Positions 1-9,129 of a stretch of 64,000 nucleotides of DNA are shown here, piece by piece. The notes below the pieces were generated by a model that was not told the DNA's origin, did not search any database, and saw nothing but the letters and a program-made list of their open reading frames with translations. The position numbers and the translations under genes are program-made. The number at the start of each line of letters is the position of its first letter. Positions within the stretch are counted from its first letter, which is position 1. The DNA is from Bacteroidota bacterium (GTDB lineage Bacteria; Bacteroidota; Ignavibacteria; Ignavibacteriales; Melioribacteraceae), in the NCBI GenBank assembly GCA_021820065.1, contig JAKAEE010000010.1, forward strand, positions 1 to 64,000, in the 5' to 3' direction.

Positions 1-69
1 TTTATTAAAACGCTCCGCTAATTTAATTAATAGGTCTGCGTTTATCAAACCTTGATTAAGAGAATTCAT
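1..69 (-). CDS. Partial CDS running off the left edge, function unknown
   Basis: An open frame on the minus strand starts with ATG at 69 and continues past base 1 without a stop. The visible 23 residues begin MNSLNQGLINADLLIKLAER. The composition looks like a normal helical protein N-terminus, but it is too short to assign to a family. It is divergent from the flavoprotein gene at 105 with only 35 bases between the start codons, and no clear Shine-Dalgarno is visible. Confidence 0.35.
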   Translation of the reverse strand, partial: MNSLNQGLINADLLIKLAERFNK

Positions 70-104
70 TTAACAAGATTTGAATCCAACAAATTGAAAT
101 CAAA

Positions 105-1055
105 ATGAAAATTGAGAACAGAATAACAAACCTCCTCCAAATTAAGTACCCGATAATCCAAGCTGGTATGGTATGGGCAAGCGGATGGAAACTTGCGTCA
201 GCAGTATCGAATAACGGCGGACTGGGATTAATCGGTTCCGGTTCGATGAAACCCGACATGTTACGCGAGCACATAAAAAAATGTAACGCCGCAACGGAAA
301 AACCGTTCGGAGTGAACATTCCTTTGCTTAGAGGTGATGCGCAAGATTTGATTAACACAGTGATTGAAGAGAACGTAACGATTGTTTTCACATCAGCGGG
401 TCATCCCGGCAAATTTATTGATCAATTGAAAAAGAAAAATATTAAAGTCGTTCATGTTGTGCCGTCATTAAAATATGCACTCAAAGCAGAAAGTGTTGGC
501 TGCGATGCAGTTGTTGGAGAAGGTGTTGAAGCAGGCGGACATAACGGCGCCGATGAGATAACTACTTTCTGTTTGATTCCCCAACTGGTTGACGCATTGA
601 AAATCCCGGTCATTGCAGCCGGCGGAATTGCAGACGGACGCGGAATTCTTGCTGCTCTTTCACTCGGTGCCGAAGGTGTACAAATCGGAACACGTTTTGC
701 CGTGACTGAAGAATCTTCCGCTCATCCCGTTTACAAACAAAAAGTGGTTGAAGCAAAAGATAACGACACAATTCTAGTCTTGAAAAAGATCGGAATGGCA
801 CGAATGATAAAAAATGAATTCACAAAAACTGTTTATCAGGCAGAAGCCAATGGTGCAGATAAACAAAAACTTTTGGAATTACTCGGAGAGAAACGAGAAC
901 GGTTAGGAATTTTTGAGGGAGATAAACAAAACGGAATGATGGAAGCCGGCCAAGGTGCGGGATTGATAAAAGAAATACTGCCGGTAAAAGTTCTAATGGA
1001 GAAACTGATAATAGAATTTGACGAAGCAGCAGCTAAAATCCAATCTTATAAATAG
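105..1055 (+). CDS. NAD(P)H-dependent flavin oxidoreductase (nitronate monooxygenase / FabK-like)
   Basis: A TIM-barrel FMN enzyme of the nitronate monooxygenase/2-nitropropane dioxygenase family, which also contains the enoyl-ACP reductase FabK. Visible family marks are the N-terminal YPIIQAGMVWAS, GEGVEAGGHNG near residue 140 (the catalytic-loop region) and the FMN-phosphate loops AAGGIADGRGI and GVQIGTRF near residues 170-195. The length of 316 aa is normal. No fatty-acid genes are adjacent, so nitronate oxidation and enoyl-ACP reduction cannot be told apart here. It is convergent with the haem-barrel gene at 1115. Confidence 0.85.
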   Translation: MKIENRITNLLQIKYPIIQAGMVWASGWKLASAVSNNGGLGLIGSGSMKPDMLREHIKKCNAATEKPFGVNIPLLRGDAQDLINTVIEENVTIVFTSAGHPGKFIDQLKKKNIKVVHVVPSLKYALKAESVGCDAVVGEGVEAGGHNGADEITTFCLIPQLVDALKIPVIAAGGIADGRGILAALSLGAEGVQIGTRFAVTEESSAHPVYKQKVVEAKDNDTILVLKKIGMARMIKNEFTKTVYQAEANGADKQKLLELLGEKRERLGIFEGDKQNGMMEAGQGAGLIKEILPVKVLMEKLIIEFDEAAAKIQSYK

Positions 1056-1114
1056 TTAAGGAGAGCAGATTTTTCATCGACTCTCCTCGACGTACAACTA
1101 ACAACCATCAATAC

Positions 1115-2227
1115 TCAATACCAAAAATGAAATTGCACCACTACTGAATTACTCTTCTGGTTGGGATCGCTCATGTTGATTCTGAACTGCGGTTTCACTT
1201 CAACAAAACTGTAAGGATAAAATTCAAACCCGAGAACTAAGTGAGAAAATGTGTCGTTGCTAATATCAATGTTCGGATCAAAACGATCGTAACGCACAAC
1301 TGCTTCCAGCCCGATCATTAATTGATAAGCCGCTTCGAGCATCAGTGCACTTGATTTGGAATTCTGCAGAATGTAATCGTTAGCCAAATCGTATTCACCC
1401 ATCAGTGTAAACCTGTCGTACCCAATTCCAGCAAAGGCGCCGTAAAGCTGTGAATCGTGAAAGCCCGACGCGCCTCTCATTTTTGTATCGGCGTACGAAC
1501 CGCCGAAAAGCAATCTGATTTTTTCAATTGAAGGCGTGTACTCAAATCTTGTTGTCCATGTCGGATCAGTTGAAAATATTCCGTTCGATTTACTGCGGCC
1601 GACGCTTGCCGTAAGCAACGCATTTTTTGATAAGTTGGCTCCAAGTTCAATACCGGTAACCGTGAAGAATGGATTAAAAATTAATCCTTGAATCGCCCCT
1701 GTTGAAAACAGCAGACCGTAATCTCCTCCGCGCGTATATGCAGTATGGTCGTCCAGATGGATTCCGAAATCCGGTATGAACGAACCAACCTTAATATAGC
1801 TGTCGTTCGGAAGAATTTTTGCCGTTGCGTACCATTCCCAAATTATGTTAACAAAATCATAACGAGCCAGCACGTTTATTTTCGGCGCTACATCTGCACC
1901 CAGGTAAAGCGAGCCGGTCATATCCTGGAAGTCGGTTCGCTTTTTCTCCTGTGAATACAAAAATTGAGAGCGGTAGTCGAAACCGAATGAAATATTATCG
2001 GAAAGTTTTGGCGTTAAAGGAAAATCTTTGTCGCGTGGGGAAATCATGCTTAAAACATTTTTGCCGAATTCAAAACCGTCTTCGGTTCTCATCATTCCAC
2101 CGGTTGGATTTACGTGACATGAACTGCACCTATCTTTATACCGAAGCGAAAACCGCGGCAGTGAAAATATTTGTGCGGAAGAGATAAAAAGTATTGCAAG
2201 AAAAAAAACGATTTTAGAAGATTTCAT
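1115..2227 (-). CDS. Outer-membrane barrel with N-terminal single c-type haem motif
   Basis: This 370-aa protein has a signal peptide (about residues 1-22). Directly after it comes one haem-binding CSSCH followed by VNPTGG, and then some 300 residues of alternating beta strands ending in an aromatic (FHFWY), as expected for an outer-membrane porin. The sequence shows a haem site fused to the N-terminal side of a barrel. It is not a recognised multihaem porin-cytochrome. The upstream gene on the same strand (2278-2952) carries the related signature CSNCHIDPAGGG, so the two probably act together at the cell surface, perhaps in electron transfer. That role is inference. Confidence 0.6.
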   Translation of the reverse strand: MKSSKIVFFLAILFISSAQIFSLPRFSLRYKDRCSSCHVNPTGGMMRTEDGFEFGKNVLSMISPRDKDFPLTPKLSDNISFGFDYRSQFLYSQEKKRTDFQDMTGSLYLGADVAPKINVLARYDFVNIIWEWYATAKILPNDSYIKVGSFIPDFGIHLDDHTAYTRGGDYGLLFSTGAIQGLIFNPFFTVTGIELGANLSKNALLTASVGRSKSNGIFSTDPTWTTRFEYTPSIEKIRLLFGGSYADTKMRGASGFHDSQLYGAFAGIGYDRFTLMGEYDLANDYILQNSKSSALMLEAAYQLMIGLEAVVRYDRFDPNIDISNDTFSHLVLGFEFYPYSFVEVKPQFRINMSDPNQKSNSVVVQFHFWY

Positions 2228-2277
2228 AATTCCCTCAGCAAGATTAATGATTGAGCAAAAGTTTTGCCCGTATTGCT

Positions 2278-2952
2278 CTACTTCAACAGAACCATTCTCA
2301 TAGTCCGGGTGAAAGTTCCGGCTGTTAATTTATAAAGATAAACTCCGGACGCGACGTTATTATTCGCATCGTCAGTACCGTCCCAAACAAAGTTATGTTT
2401 CCCTGGAGACAGTTCATCGCTGACAAGAGTTTTCACAACCTGTCCGAGCGAATTAAAAATTGTTAGAGATACATTCCCGCTTTGAGGAATTTCAAAAGAA
2501 ATGTTCGTTGACGGATTGAAAGGATTGGGATAATTGTTATACAATCTAAACGCTGCCGGCATCAAAGAATTATTATCTGCTACTTCAGTGGGAACGCTGT
2601 TCGGGTCGCCGGGATTTGTAACCAAATTAACATCTCCGGGATTTTGTTGTCCTGCTTTCCATGTTCCGTTAGGATCGCCAAGTTCTTGTCCGTTCGTAAC
2701 ACCGTCTCCATCGGAATCTATTTGTGCAAGCGCAGGACTCCAAAACTCCTGTGTACTTCCGGGCGCTACAAGTTGCTCAACTGCCTGACCGAATTTGTTC
2801 CTCGGTCCGCCGCCAGCAGGATCAATATGACAATTCGAACATGAAAATTTTTGACCATTAGGAATTTGACCGGGTCTCCACGAACGACTGTACATGAAAG
2901 TGAAAGAGCTTAAGAAGAAAAGTGCGAACAAAATTGTATTTAACTTTTTCAT
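2278..2952 (-). CDS. T9SS-secreted monohaem cytochrome-like protein
   Basis: This 224-aa protein has a signal peptide, a single c-haem motif CSNCH with the trailing DPAGGG (about residues 38-48), a calcium-binding thrombospondin-3-like stretch DSDGDGVTNGQELGDPNG (near 78-95) and a C-terminal T9SS type A sorting domain (about 130-224). The sorting domain contains NNYPNPFNPSTNISF and the terminal GVYLYKL strand. It should be exported across the outer membrane by the type IX system and anchored or released. It lies 50 bases upstream of the haem-barrel gene on the same strand, which suggests co-transcription. Confidence 0.75.
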   Translation of the reverse strand: MKKLNTILFALFFLSSFTFMYSRSWRPGQIPNGQKFSCSNCHIDPAGGGPRNKFGQAVEQLVAPGSTQEFWSPALAQIDSDGDGVTNGQELGDPNGTWKAGQQNPGDVNLVTNPGDPNSVPTEVADNNSLMPAAFRLYNNYPNPFNPSTNISFEIPQSGNVSLTIFNSLGQVVKTLVSDELSPGKHNFVWDGTDDANNNVASGVYLYKLTAGTFTRTMRMVLLK

Positions 2953-3114
2953 AACGCCTTTCTAATTATTTTTGAAATTGAACCGACTTGTATGAAAAGT
3001 AGTTTATAATTGGAGATTGGAAGATTTTCGATTTGAGCATCATTTAACAGTTTCAAATCAATTGGCTTTCTCTTGTTATTATATTTAATTTTATAAATAT
3101 ATAAAGGAACTAGT

Positions 3115-3609
3115 ATGACTTATTATTCCACTATTTTGACATTACACATTGTTTCTGCAGGAATATGGCTTGTTGGTCTATTTTCCGATCCGATTCTTCG
3201 CGGATTCATAGTTAAGAATAGAAACAAAATTGGCGAAAAAAAGTTCATTCACTTGTACCTAACCCTAGTCAATTTTTTTGGTATGATCGGATCAATCGGG
3301 ATTTTGATAACAGGAATAACAATGGTTTCGTTGAGTTCCGATTACGGATTCTTCCAGATGAGCGGAAATCACTGGCTTACCGCCAAGCAGATTTTGATGG
3401 TGGCTATCTTGGTATTGATCGGCGTGTTTCTTATTCCGACGGCAAAAAAAATCCGTGCTGCGATGGGAGAAGATCTTGAAAGTAATTCTCCAATAAGCAA
3501 CGAAGGTTATACAAATCTTAATAAACTGTTCAAGATCACAACAGCTATAAATGTGATGGTCGCTATCAATTTCCTTTTTGCCATTACGCACAGGTATTTC
3601 TTTAGTTAA
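3115..3609 (+). CDS. Four-helix integral membrane protein (DUF2269/CopD-like)
   Basis: A 164-aa protein with four predicted transmembrane helices, including an N-terminal one carrying LHIVSAGIWLVG. The His-x(4)-W helix and overall plan resemble small DUF2269/CopD-type membrane proteins that may bind haem or copper. AAAGGA precedes the ATG. It ends 11 bases before dxr and is probably co-transcribed with it, although a functional link to isoprenoid synthesis is not evident. Family assignment is from pattern only. Confidence 0.5.
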   Translation: MTYYSTILTLHIVSAGIWLVGLFSDPILRGFIVKNRNKIGEKKFIHLYLTLVNFFGMIGSIGILITGITMVSLSSDYGFFQMSGNHWLTAKQILMVAILVLIGVFLIPTAKKIRAAMGEDLESNSPISNEGYTNLNKLFKITTAINVMVAINFLFAITHRYFFS

Positions 3610-3620
3610 ATCTGCATTCA

Positions 3621-4787
3621 ATGAAAAAAATTTTGGTTCTAGGTTCGACCGGTTCGATAGGATTAAACACGCTGGAAATTGCTCGGTCATTTCAGAATAA
3701 ATTCAAAATTGTCGGGCTCACTTCCAACAATAACATTTCATTGCTTGAAAAACAGATCGAAGAATTTCATCCTGAAGCTGTAGTAGTTGTTAATAAAGAA
3801 AAAGCCGCCGAACTGAAAACCAAAGTCGCCGGAAAATGCGCCGTGTTAAGCGGCGAAGAAGGTTTACTCGAAATTACTCGCCGCGGCAATTACGATATTT
3901 TAGTTTCGGCGCTTGTTGGTTTTGCCGGACTTGCACCCACCATTGAAGCGATTAAACAAAAGAAACGAATCGCCTTAGCTAATAAGGAAACTCTCGTTAC
4001 CGCCGGCGAAATTATTATTGGACTTTGCAAAGAGTATGGCGCCGAATTAATTCCCGTAGATTCCGAACATAGTGCAATTTTTCAAAGTTTGATCGGCGAG
4101 AAGAAAGAAACCATTAACAAACTAATTTTAACCGCGTCGGGCGGACCCTTTCTCAACAAGGACAAAACCGAACTTGAGCATGTAACAATTGCCGAGGCAC
4201 TGAAACATCCCAATTGGAAAATGGGAAATAAGATCACCATTGATTCTGCAACTATGATGAACAAAGGTTTGGAAATTATAGAAGCGTTCTGGCTGTTCGG
4301 ACTTCCGAAAGAAAAAATTGAAGTTGTAATTCATCCGCAGTCAATTATTCATTCGATGGTTGAGTTCATCGATGGCTCCATCAAAGCGCAGATGAGTTCT
4401 CCGGATATGAAACTTCCAATTTTATACGCACTTACATTTCCCGAAAGATACAATTTCAGCTCTGTTAAGACGGATTTCGCGCGGATAAATAAATTAACGT
4501 TTTTTGAACCGGATTTTGATAAATTTACGTGCCTTAAAATGGCATATCATGCAATTGAAGAGGGCGGCACCGCACCGTGTATTCTAAATGCTGCAAATGA
4601 GGTTGCGGTCGAAAAATTTCTTTCGGGCAAAATCAGATTCACTCAGATCCCGGAATTGATCACAGACGCTCTCGAAAAGATTGTCTGCCATAAAAAGGCG
4701 GACATGCCTGCCGGAGAGGCGGGTTTGGATTTAATATTCGAGTCGGATTTCAAAACAAGAGAGTACCTCACAAAAAAGCATAGTTAA
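3621..4787 (+). CDS. dxr: 1-deoxy-D-xylulose 5-phosphate reductoisomerase
   Basis: Makes 2-C-methyl-erythritol 4-phosphate from DXP with NADPH in the MEP isoprenoid pathway (cytosol). The sequence shows the NADPH loop GSTGSIG (residues 8-14), NKETLVTAGE, the metal and substrate site PVDSEHSAIFQSL, ASGGPF, and HPNWKMGNKITIDSATMMNK. The length of 388 aa is normal. Oddity: the C-terminal helical domain contains ADMPAGEAG, encoded by a GC-rich imperfect palindrome (4697-4723), which looks like an in-frame repeat insertion. The gene is followed 8 bases later by rseP, a common bacterial pairing. Confidence 0.96.
   Translation: MKKILVLGSTGSIGLNTLEIARSFQNKFKIVGLTSNNNISLLEKQIEEFHPEAVVVVNKEKAAELKTKVAGKCAVLSGEEGLLEITRRGNYDILVSALVGFAGLAPTIEAIKQKKRIALANKETLVTAGEIIIGLCKEYGAELIPVDSEHSAIFQSLIGEKKETINKLILTASGGPFLNKDKTELEHVTIAEALKHPNWKMGNKITIDSATMMNKGLEIIEAFWLFGLPKEKIEVVIHPQSIIHSMVEFIDGSIKAQMSSPDMKLPILYALTFPERYNFSSVKTDFARINKLTFFEPDFDKFTCLKMAYHAIEEGGTAPCILNAANEVAVEKFLSGKIRFTQIPELITDALEKIVCHKKADMPAGEAGLDLIFESDFKTREYLTKKHS
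4697..4723 (+). repeat. GC-rich palindromic repeat inside dxr
   Basis: Within dxr, the stretch contains CCTGCC (4707-4712), GGAGA, then GGCGGG (4718-4723), preceded by GGCGGACATG. Similar GGCGGGCATG and CCCGCC/GGCGGG modules occur in intergenic repeats at 28977-28990 and near 43870. It encodes the ADMPAGEAG segment of Dxr. Confidence 0.5.
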
Positions 4788-4795
4788 GGATTCTG

Positions 4796-6151
4796 ATGGA
4801 CTATATCATTTATTTTATTATCACTATCGGCATTTTAGTTTTCGTTCATGAGTTCGGACATTTTGCTGCCGCTAAGATTTCGAAAATGCGCGTCGATATT
4901 TTTGCAATCGGATTCGGTAAAAGATTGTTCGGTTGGAATAAATTAACGGGATTCACATTCGGAGACTTACCTAAAGATTTTGACGGACAAGGTAACACAG
5001 ACTACCGCCTGTCACTCCTTCCCCTCGGCGGCTATGTTAAGATTGCAGGCATGGTAGATGAAAGCTTCGATACTCAGTTTGCCAACAGCGAACCAAAGCC
5101 GTACGAGTTTCGGGCAAAGAAAACCCTCCCAAAACTTTTTGTTATCACCGCCGGCGTGATGATGAATCTTACCCTCACCATTTTGATTTTCTGGGGAATC
5201 AATTTCTTCAAAGGGAAAGACATACCTCAAACGACAACAATTGCAGAAGTCGATAACGGCAGTCCGGCACAGCAAGTCGGTTTTCAATCTTACGACAAAA
5301 TATTAAGCGTCAACGGTACAGAAGTAAAAGATTGGGAAGACATTATCAATAATCTCTTAATCAACAACCAATCTGCAGATGCCATAGTTAAAATTGATAG
5401 AAGCGGATCAGCAATTTCGCTCGATTTGCCGCGCAAGTTCATCACTGCAAATTCTCAAAAAGGATTCTTTTTATTTCCAGCGCCCGCGCAGCCATTCGTT
5501 ATGGATGTAATGAAAAATTCTCCCGCCGAAGATGCGGGAATAAAATCCGGTGATGTTATTGTTTCGATTAACGGAATTGCAATTCAAAAGCAAGGGCAGA
5601 TTAACGAAATTATTTCCGCGAATAAAGAAAAGAAATTTCCTATCGTTTTGTTGAGAGACAAAGATACAATCCATACTGCGGTTAAAACTGGCGTGGATGG
5701 GAAGATCGGGATTTCCCATGCTATGGTTTATTCCGGCGGAATTGAATACCGCACTTATAGTTTCTTCGGTTCGGTTACACATGCATTCACAGACGCTTGG
5801 AAATTTACAGCGCTGACATTCAGCATGTTGAAAAATGTCATCACCGGTAAAATTGCTTTCAATCAAGCATTCGGCGGACCGGTTAAGATTGCTCAATACG
5901 CTGTTAAGTCCGCTGATACGGGTCCATCTTCATTCCTCCTCTTCCTTGCTATGCTCAGCTTAAGTTTGGCTATAATTAATATTCTTCCCTTCCCCGTTTT
6001 GGATGGCGGACATTTTGTGATAATTCTTATCGAAGGACTTTTTAAGCGCGAACTTCCAATCAAAGTTAAGATCGCAATTCAAAACACAGGCTTCGTAATC
6101 CTTCTTTTGTTGATGGCATTCATAATCTACAGTGATATTATTAGCCTGTGA
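4796..6151 (+). CDS. rseP: RIP metalloprotease RseP (site-2 protease, M50)
   Basis: Intramembrane zinc protease that cleaves membrane-anchored substrates such as anti-sigma factors and signal-peptide remnants. The HEFGH zinc motif is at residues 18-22 in the first membrane helix. Two PDZ-like segments follow (about 140-210 and 225-300). The C-terminal membrane helix has NILPFPVLDGGHF, supplying the third zinc ligand Asp. The length of 451 aa matches the family. It follows dxr in the same transcription unit and ends at the hairpin at 6170. Confidence 0.95.
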   Translation: MDYIIYFIITIGILVFVHEFGHFAAAKISKMRVDIFAIGFGKRLFGWNKLTGFTFGDLPKDFDGQGNTDYRLSLLPLGGYVKIAGMVDESFDTQFANSEPKPYEFRAKKTLPKLFVITAGVMMNLTLTILIFWGINFFKGKDIPQTTTIAEVDNGSPAQQVGFQSYDKILSVNGTEVKDWEDIINNLLINNQSADAIVKIDRSGSAISLDLPRKFITANSQKGFFLFPAPAQPFVMDVMKNSPAEDAGIKSGDVIVSINGIAIQKQGQINEIISANKEKKFPIVLLRDKDTIHTAVKTGVDGKIGISHAMVYSGGIEYRTYSFFGSVTHAFTDAWKFTALTFSMLKNVITGKIAFNQAFGGPVKIAQYAVKSADTGPSSFLLFLAMLSLSLAIINILPFPVLDGGHFVIILIEGLFKRELPIKVKIAIQNTGFVILLLLMAFIIYSDIISL

Positions 6152-6169
6152 ACTATCTCATAAGCTTTC

Positions 6170-6197
6170 AAAAGCTCTTCTTTTCGAAGAGCTTTTT
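6170..6197 (+). terminator. Rho-independent terminator after rseP
   Basis: AAAAGCTCTTC, a short loop, then GAAGAGCTTTT with additional T residues form an 11-bp stem followed by a T-run. It ends the dxr-rseP unit and shows that the receptor gene cannot start upstream of it. Confidence 0.85.
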
Positions 6198-6210
6198 TTA
6201 TCCCACTGAA

Positions 6211-8040
6211 ATGAAAATTACTATGAATAAACTCATTCTGTTTTTGATTCTTCCGTTTGTATTGTTTGAACCAATTTCTGCACAGCAAGACTCATTGCAT
6301 GAAATGAACGAAGTGGTTGTATCCGCTGCCCGAGTGCCGCTCACATTCTCCGATCTCGCAAGAACCGTGATTGTGCTTGATGAAAAGACAATCCAAACTT
6401 TGCCTACGGATAACATTCAGGATTTATTGAAGTACTTTGGCGGTGTCGATTTAAAACTTCGCGGCGTTGAAGGAGTACAAGGCGACGTTTCAATCCGCGG
6501 CGGAACATCCGATCAAACGCTTATTCTTATCAACGGGATTAAATTGAACGATCCGCAAACTTCGCATCATAATTTGAATTTGCCGATTTCGCTCGAGAAC
6601 GTTGAACGTATTGAAGTTCTTAAAGGGCAGGGTTCAAGAATTTATGGACCGAATGCATTCAGCGGCGTGATAAATATTATTACGAAAAAAGAGCACACAC
6701 CTAACCTCTCAATTTCAGCACTGGCAGGTGAGCACAATCTCTTTGAAACAAATTTTTCCGCAGCCTACCCGGTGGGAATAACTGCAAATACAATTACGTT
6801 CTCAAAAAAGAAATCCGACGGTTACACATTCAACACGGACTTTGATATTACCAGTTTCCTTATTCAACAAAATTTTGGATTCGTGAGAAAGAATATTAAT
6901 CTAATGTTCGGTTATGACGACAAAAAGTTCGGCGCCAATAGTTTCTACAGTAATCTTTTTCCAAATCAGTGGGAACACACAACCACGAAACTTTTAGCTG
7001 GTACAGCGGACATTCAAGCTGGTGCATTTGTTTTGTCTCCAAAACTTTATTGGAGAAGAAATGATGATGATTTCTTTCTCGATCATAATCGCCCGGATTG
7101 GAACCGGAATATTCATCAGACAAATTCTTACGGCGGTGAAATTCAGTCCTCGGTTAAATCATCAATCGGCACAACAACGTTTGGTGGAGAATTTGCCGAA
7201 GACGAAATTGCAAGCACAAACATTGGAGATCATACGCGTACCAAAGGGGGCTTTTTTGCCGAGCAAGTGATTGAGCCACTCAAAAATTTTTCTTCTTCGT
7301 TTGGAATATTTGCTTACAACTATTCCGGCATCGGCTGGAAGTTTTGGCCAAGCATAGATGCAGCTTATCATTTCAGCGAGCATGCAAAAATTTACGGGTC
7401 AATCGGCAAGGCATTCCGCATGCCCACGTTTACCGATTTGTATTATTTGAGCCCGGCAAACATTGGCAATCAAAACCTCACTTACGAAGAAACCACAAAC
7501 TATGAGCTTGGTTTTTCTTTCATGGAAAGTTTCTTTGAGGCAGGCACAAGTGTTTTCTTAAACGACGGACACAACTTAATTGATTGGGTTCGCAATTCAA
7601 GTTTTGCGCCATGGATCGTTCAAAACGTAACCAACGTTAAAACATACGGTGCTGAACTAAACACAACGGTCGATCTTCGTAAACTATTAGAGAATCCGAT
7701 ACTCAGAACAGTTGGCGTGAGTTATACTTATCTAACGGCTAACCGGCAAACCGGAAATTATCAATCAAAGTATTTGCTTGATCACCTAAAACATCAACTC
7801 ATTATTAACCTAACTGACATATTACCGTTGGGAATTTTACAGAGCTGGTCTTTTCGATACGAGGACAGACAGAATTTTCAATCACATTTCATTTTAGATA
7901 CGCAAATCATAAAACACTTTGGTGATTTCGAGTTGCTGCTTCGTGCGAACAATCTTTTCAACAAAACTTATTCGGATTTCCCCGGTGTTCCGTTGCCGGG
8001 AAGATGGGTAAGTGTTGGTCTGAAATATTCTTATCTGTAA
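6211..8040 (+). CDS. TonB-dependent outer-membrane receptor
   Basis: This 609-aa receptor has a signal peptide ending near SAQQ, a TonB-box-like EVVVSA, a plug domain (about residues 35-145, with LRGVEGVQGDVSIRGG and NVERIEVLKGQGSRIYGPNA) and a 22-strand-type barrel ending in a C-terminal aromatic strand. The architecture resembles BtuB/cobalamin- or siderophore-type receptors. The substrate cannot be read from the sequence. An upstream in-frame GTG at 6148 overlaps rseP and would run through the rseP terminator, so ATG at 6211 (or 6223) was chosen. It is convergent with a TonB_C-domain gene. Confidence 0.88.
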   Translation: MKITMNKLILFLILPFVLFEPISAQQDSLHEMNEVVVSAARVPLTFSDLARTVIVLDEKTIQTLPTDNIQDLLKYFGGVDLKLRGVEGVQGDVSIRGGTSDQTLILINGIKLNDPQTSHHNLNLPISLENVERIEVLKGQGSRIYGPNAFSGVINIITKKEHTPNLSISALAGEHNLFETNFSAAYPVGITANTITFSKKKSDGYTFNTDFDITSFLIQQNFGFVRKNINLMFGYDDKKFGANSFYSNLFPNQWEHTTTKLLAGTADIQAGAFVLSPKLYWRRNDDDFFLDHNRPDWNRNIHQTNSYGGEIQSSVKSSIGTTTFGGEFAEDEIASTNIGDHTRTKGGFFAEQVIEPLKNFSSSFGIFAYNYSGIGWKFWPSIDAAYHFSEHAKIYGSIGKAFRMPTFTDLYYLSPANIGNQNLTYEETTNYELGFSFMESFFEAGTSVFLNDGHNLIDWVRNSSFAPWIVQNVTNVKTYGAELNTTVDLRKLLENPILRTVGVSYTYLTANRQTGNYQSKYLLDHLKHQLIINLTDILPLGILQSWSFRYEDRQNFQSHFILDTQIIKHFGDFELLLRANNLFNKTYSDFPGVPLPGRWVSVGLKYSYL

Positions 8041-8050
8041 ATCTTATACG

Positions 8051-8075
8051 TAGGGAATGGTCTGAGACCATTCCC
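8051..8075. repeat. REP-like perfect palindrome / bidirectional terminator
   Basis: GGGAATGGTCT, G, AGACCATTCCC form a perfect 11-bp inverted repeat (8053-8075) preceded by GTA, between two convergent genes. The head GTAGGG matches the palindromes carried inside the RAYT genes at 13970 and 22610, so it may be a REP copy now serving as a terminator. Confidence 0.6.
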
Positions 8076-8086
8076 CTGTCTCACAT

Positions 8087-9121
8087 TTAATTTGCTTCCT
8101 TTTTCAGATCATCAACATACTTTTTAATCTCTTCTAACGAATCACCGATATATTTATAAACCCTAGAACCTTTTCTTCCAAAGAAACCATAACCCGATTT
8201 ATCATTTTTAGTGAATTTATAAATTATACATTCATCGCCAAATGAAATATCATTTTCGACTTTTACAGCTTTAATGCTGGGTCCACTTCCAATTTTCTTT
8301 CTGGCCTCAGGATTATCAGAAAAATATGTTATCGCTTGCATTTCCTTTTTAGCTTCATCAATAGTCTTAAAATCTTCAAAACTCCCTTTTGGTTCCTTAC
8401 CACTAAGAGAAAATCGATACGGAAGCACGACCCATACAGCAATCTTCTCCCCCTTATTAACAGCTGGTGTGAACTTAGATTTCATGGCAGCATCGACAGC
8501 TGATTGATTAAAAATTTCAGCATCGCTTCTAATCACAATTGCTTTTTTAGGATTTCCCTCTTTATCAACTAACACTTTCACATAAACTTTTCCTTCAATT
8601 CCTTTTTCCTTGGCTTCTTTGGGATAAACAGGAGTAGAACCTTCAACCATCTCTGGTAATTTTTCCACTTTAACAAACTCATTGATTCCTGGCTCCCCTT
8701 TTTCTCCAGACTCAACTTTCTTGGAGACATCTTCATCTTCTCTTTCAACTCCAAGCTTAAATGCAACCGGAAGAATCACCCACACTTTAACAGGTTTATC
8801 GTTCATTGTCGCCGGAGTAAACTTTGCTTTTTTTGCAGCATTCAACGCCGATTCATCAAGCATATCTTTTACACCTTGTTCCACTTTGGCTTTTTCTACG
8901 TTCCCCTTTTTATCGATCAATAATTTCAAATAAACTGTTCCCTGAATCCCGGCAAGTTTGGCCAGTTGCGGATATTCCGGTTTAAGCGGGGATACTAACG
9001 CAGGCAATTTATCAACTTCAATGAATCCTGATTCATCGGCTTTTTGCAGTTTTGCTTTATCTTGCGCAAACATGGCTGCAAAAGAAATAAGCAGCGCGAA
9101 TAAAATTAATTTCGTTTTCAT
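8087..9121 (-). CDS. Periplasmic protein with two TonB C-terminal domains
   Basis: This 344-aa protein has a cleavable signal peptide ending near AAMFAQ and two tandem TonB_C modules (about residues 30-115 and 150-240). Each has the pattern PxYPxxAKxxGIxGxVYxK and a KFTPA-containing strand. A unique C-terminal region follows (about 245-344). Classical TonB has a membrane anchor and a Pro-rich spacer, and both are absent here. ATG at 9121 is preferred because GAGG sits 7-8 bases upstream; the longer GTG start at 9133 overlaps the anti-sigma gene. It is the third gene of the sigma/anti-sigma operon. Confidence 0.8.
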   Translation of the reverse strand: MKTKLILFALLISFAAMFAQDKAKLQKADESGFIEVDKLPALVSPLKPEYPQLAKLAGIQGTVYLKLLIDKKGNVEKAKVEQGVKDMLDESALNAAKKAKFTPATMNDKPVKVWVILPVAFKLGVEREDEDVSKKVESGEKGEPGINEFVKVEKLPEMVEGSTPVYPKEAKEKGIEGKVYVKVLVDKEGNPKKAIVIRSDAEIFNQSAVDAAMKSKFTPAVNKGEKIAVWVVLPYRFSLSGKEPKGSFEDFKTIDEAKKEMQAITYFSDNPEARKKIGSGPSIKAVKVENDISFGDECIIYKFTKNDKSGYGFFGRKGSRVYKYIGDSLEEIKKYVDDLKKEAN

Positions 9122-9129
9122 TTTTAACC

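Noticed and set aside
6148..6210. GTG start at 6148 for the TonB-dependent receptor
   Set aside because: The extension overlaps rseP, reads through an 11-bp-stem terminator and would put a polar extension in front of the signal peptide.
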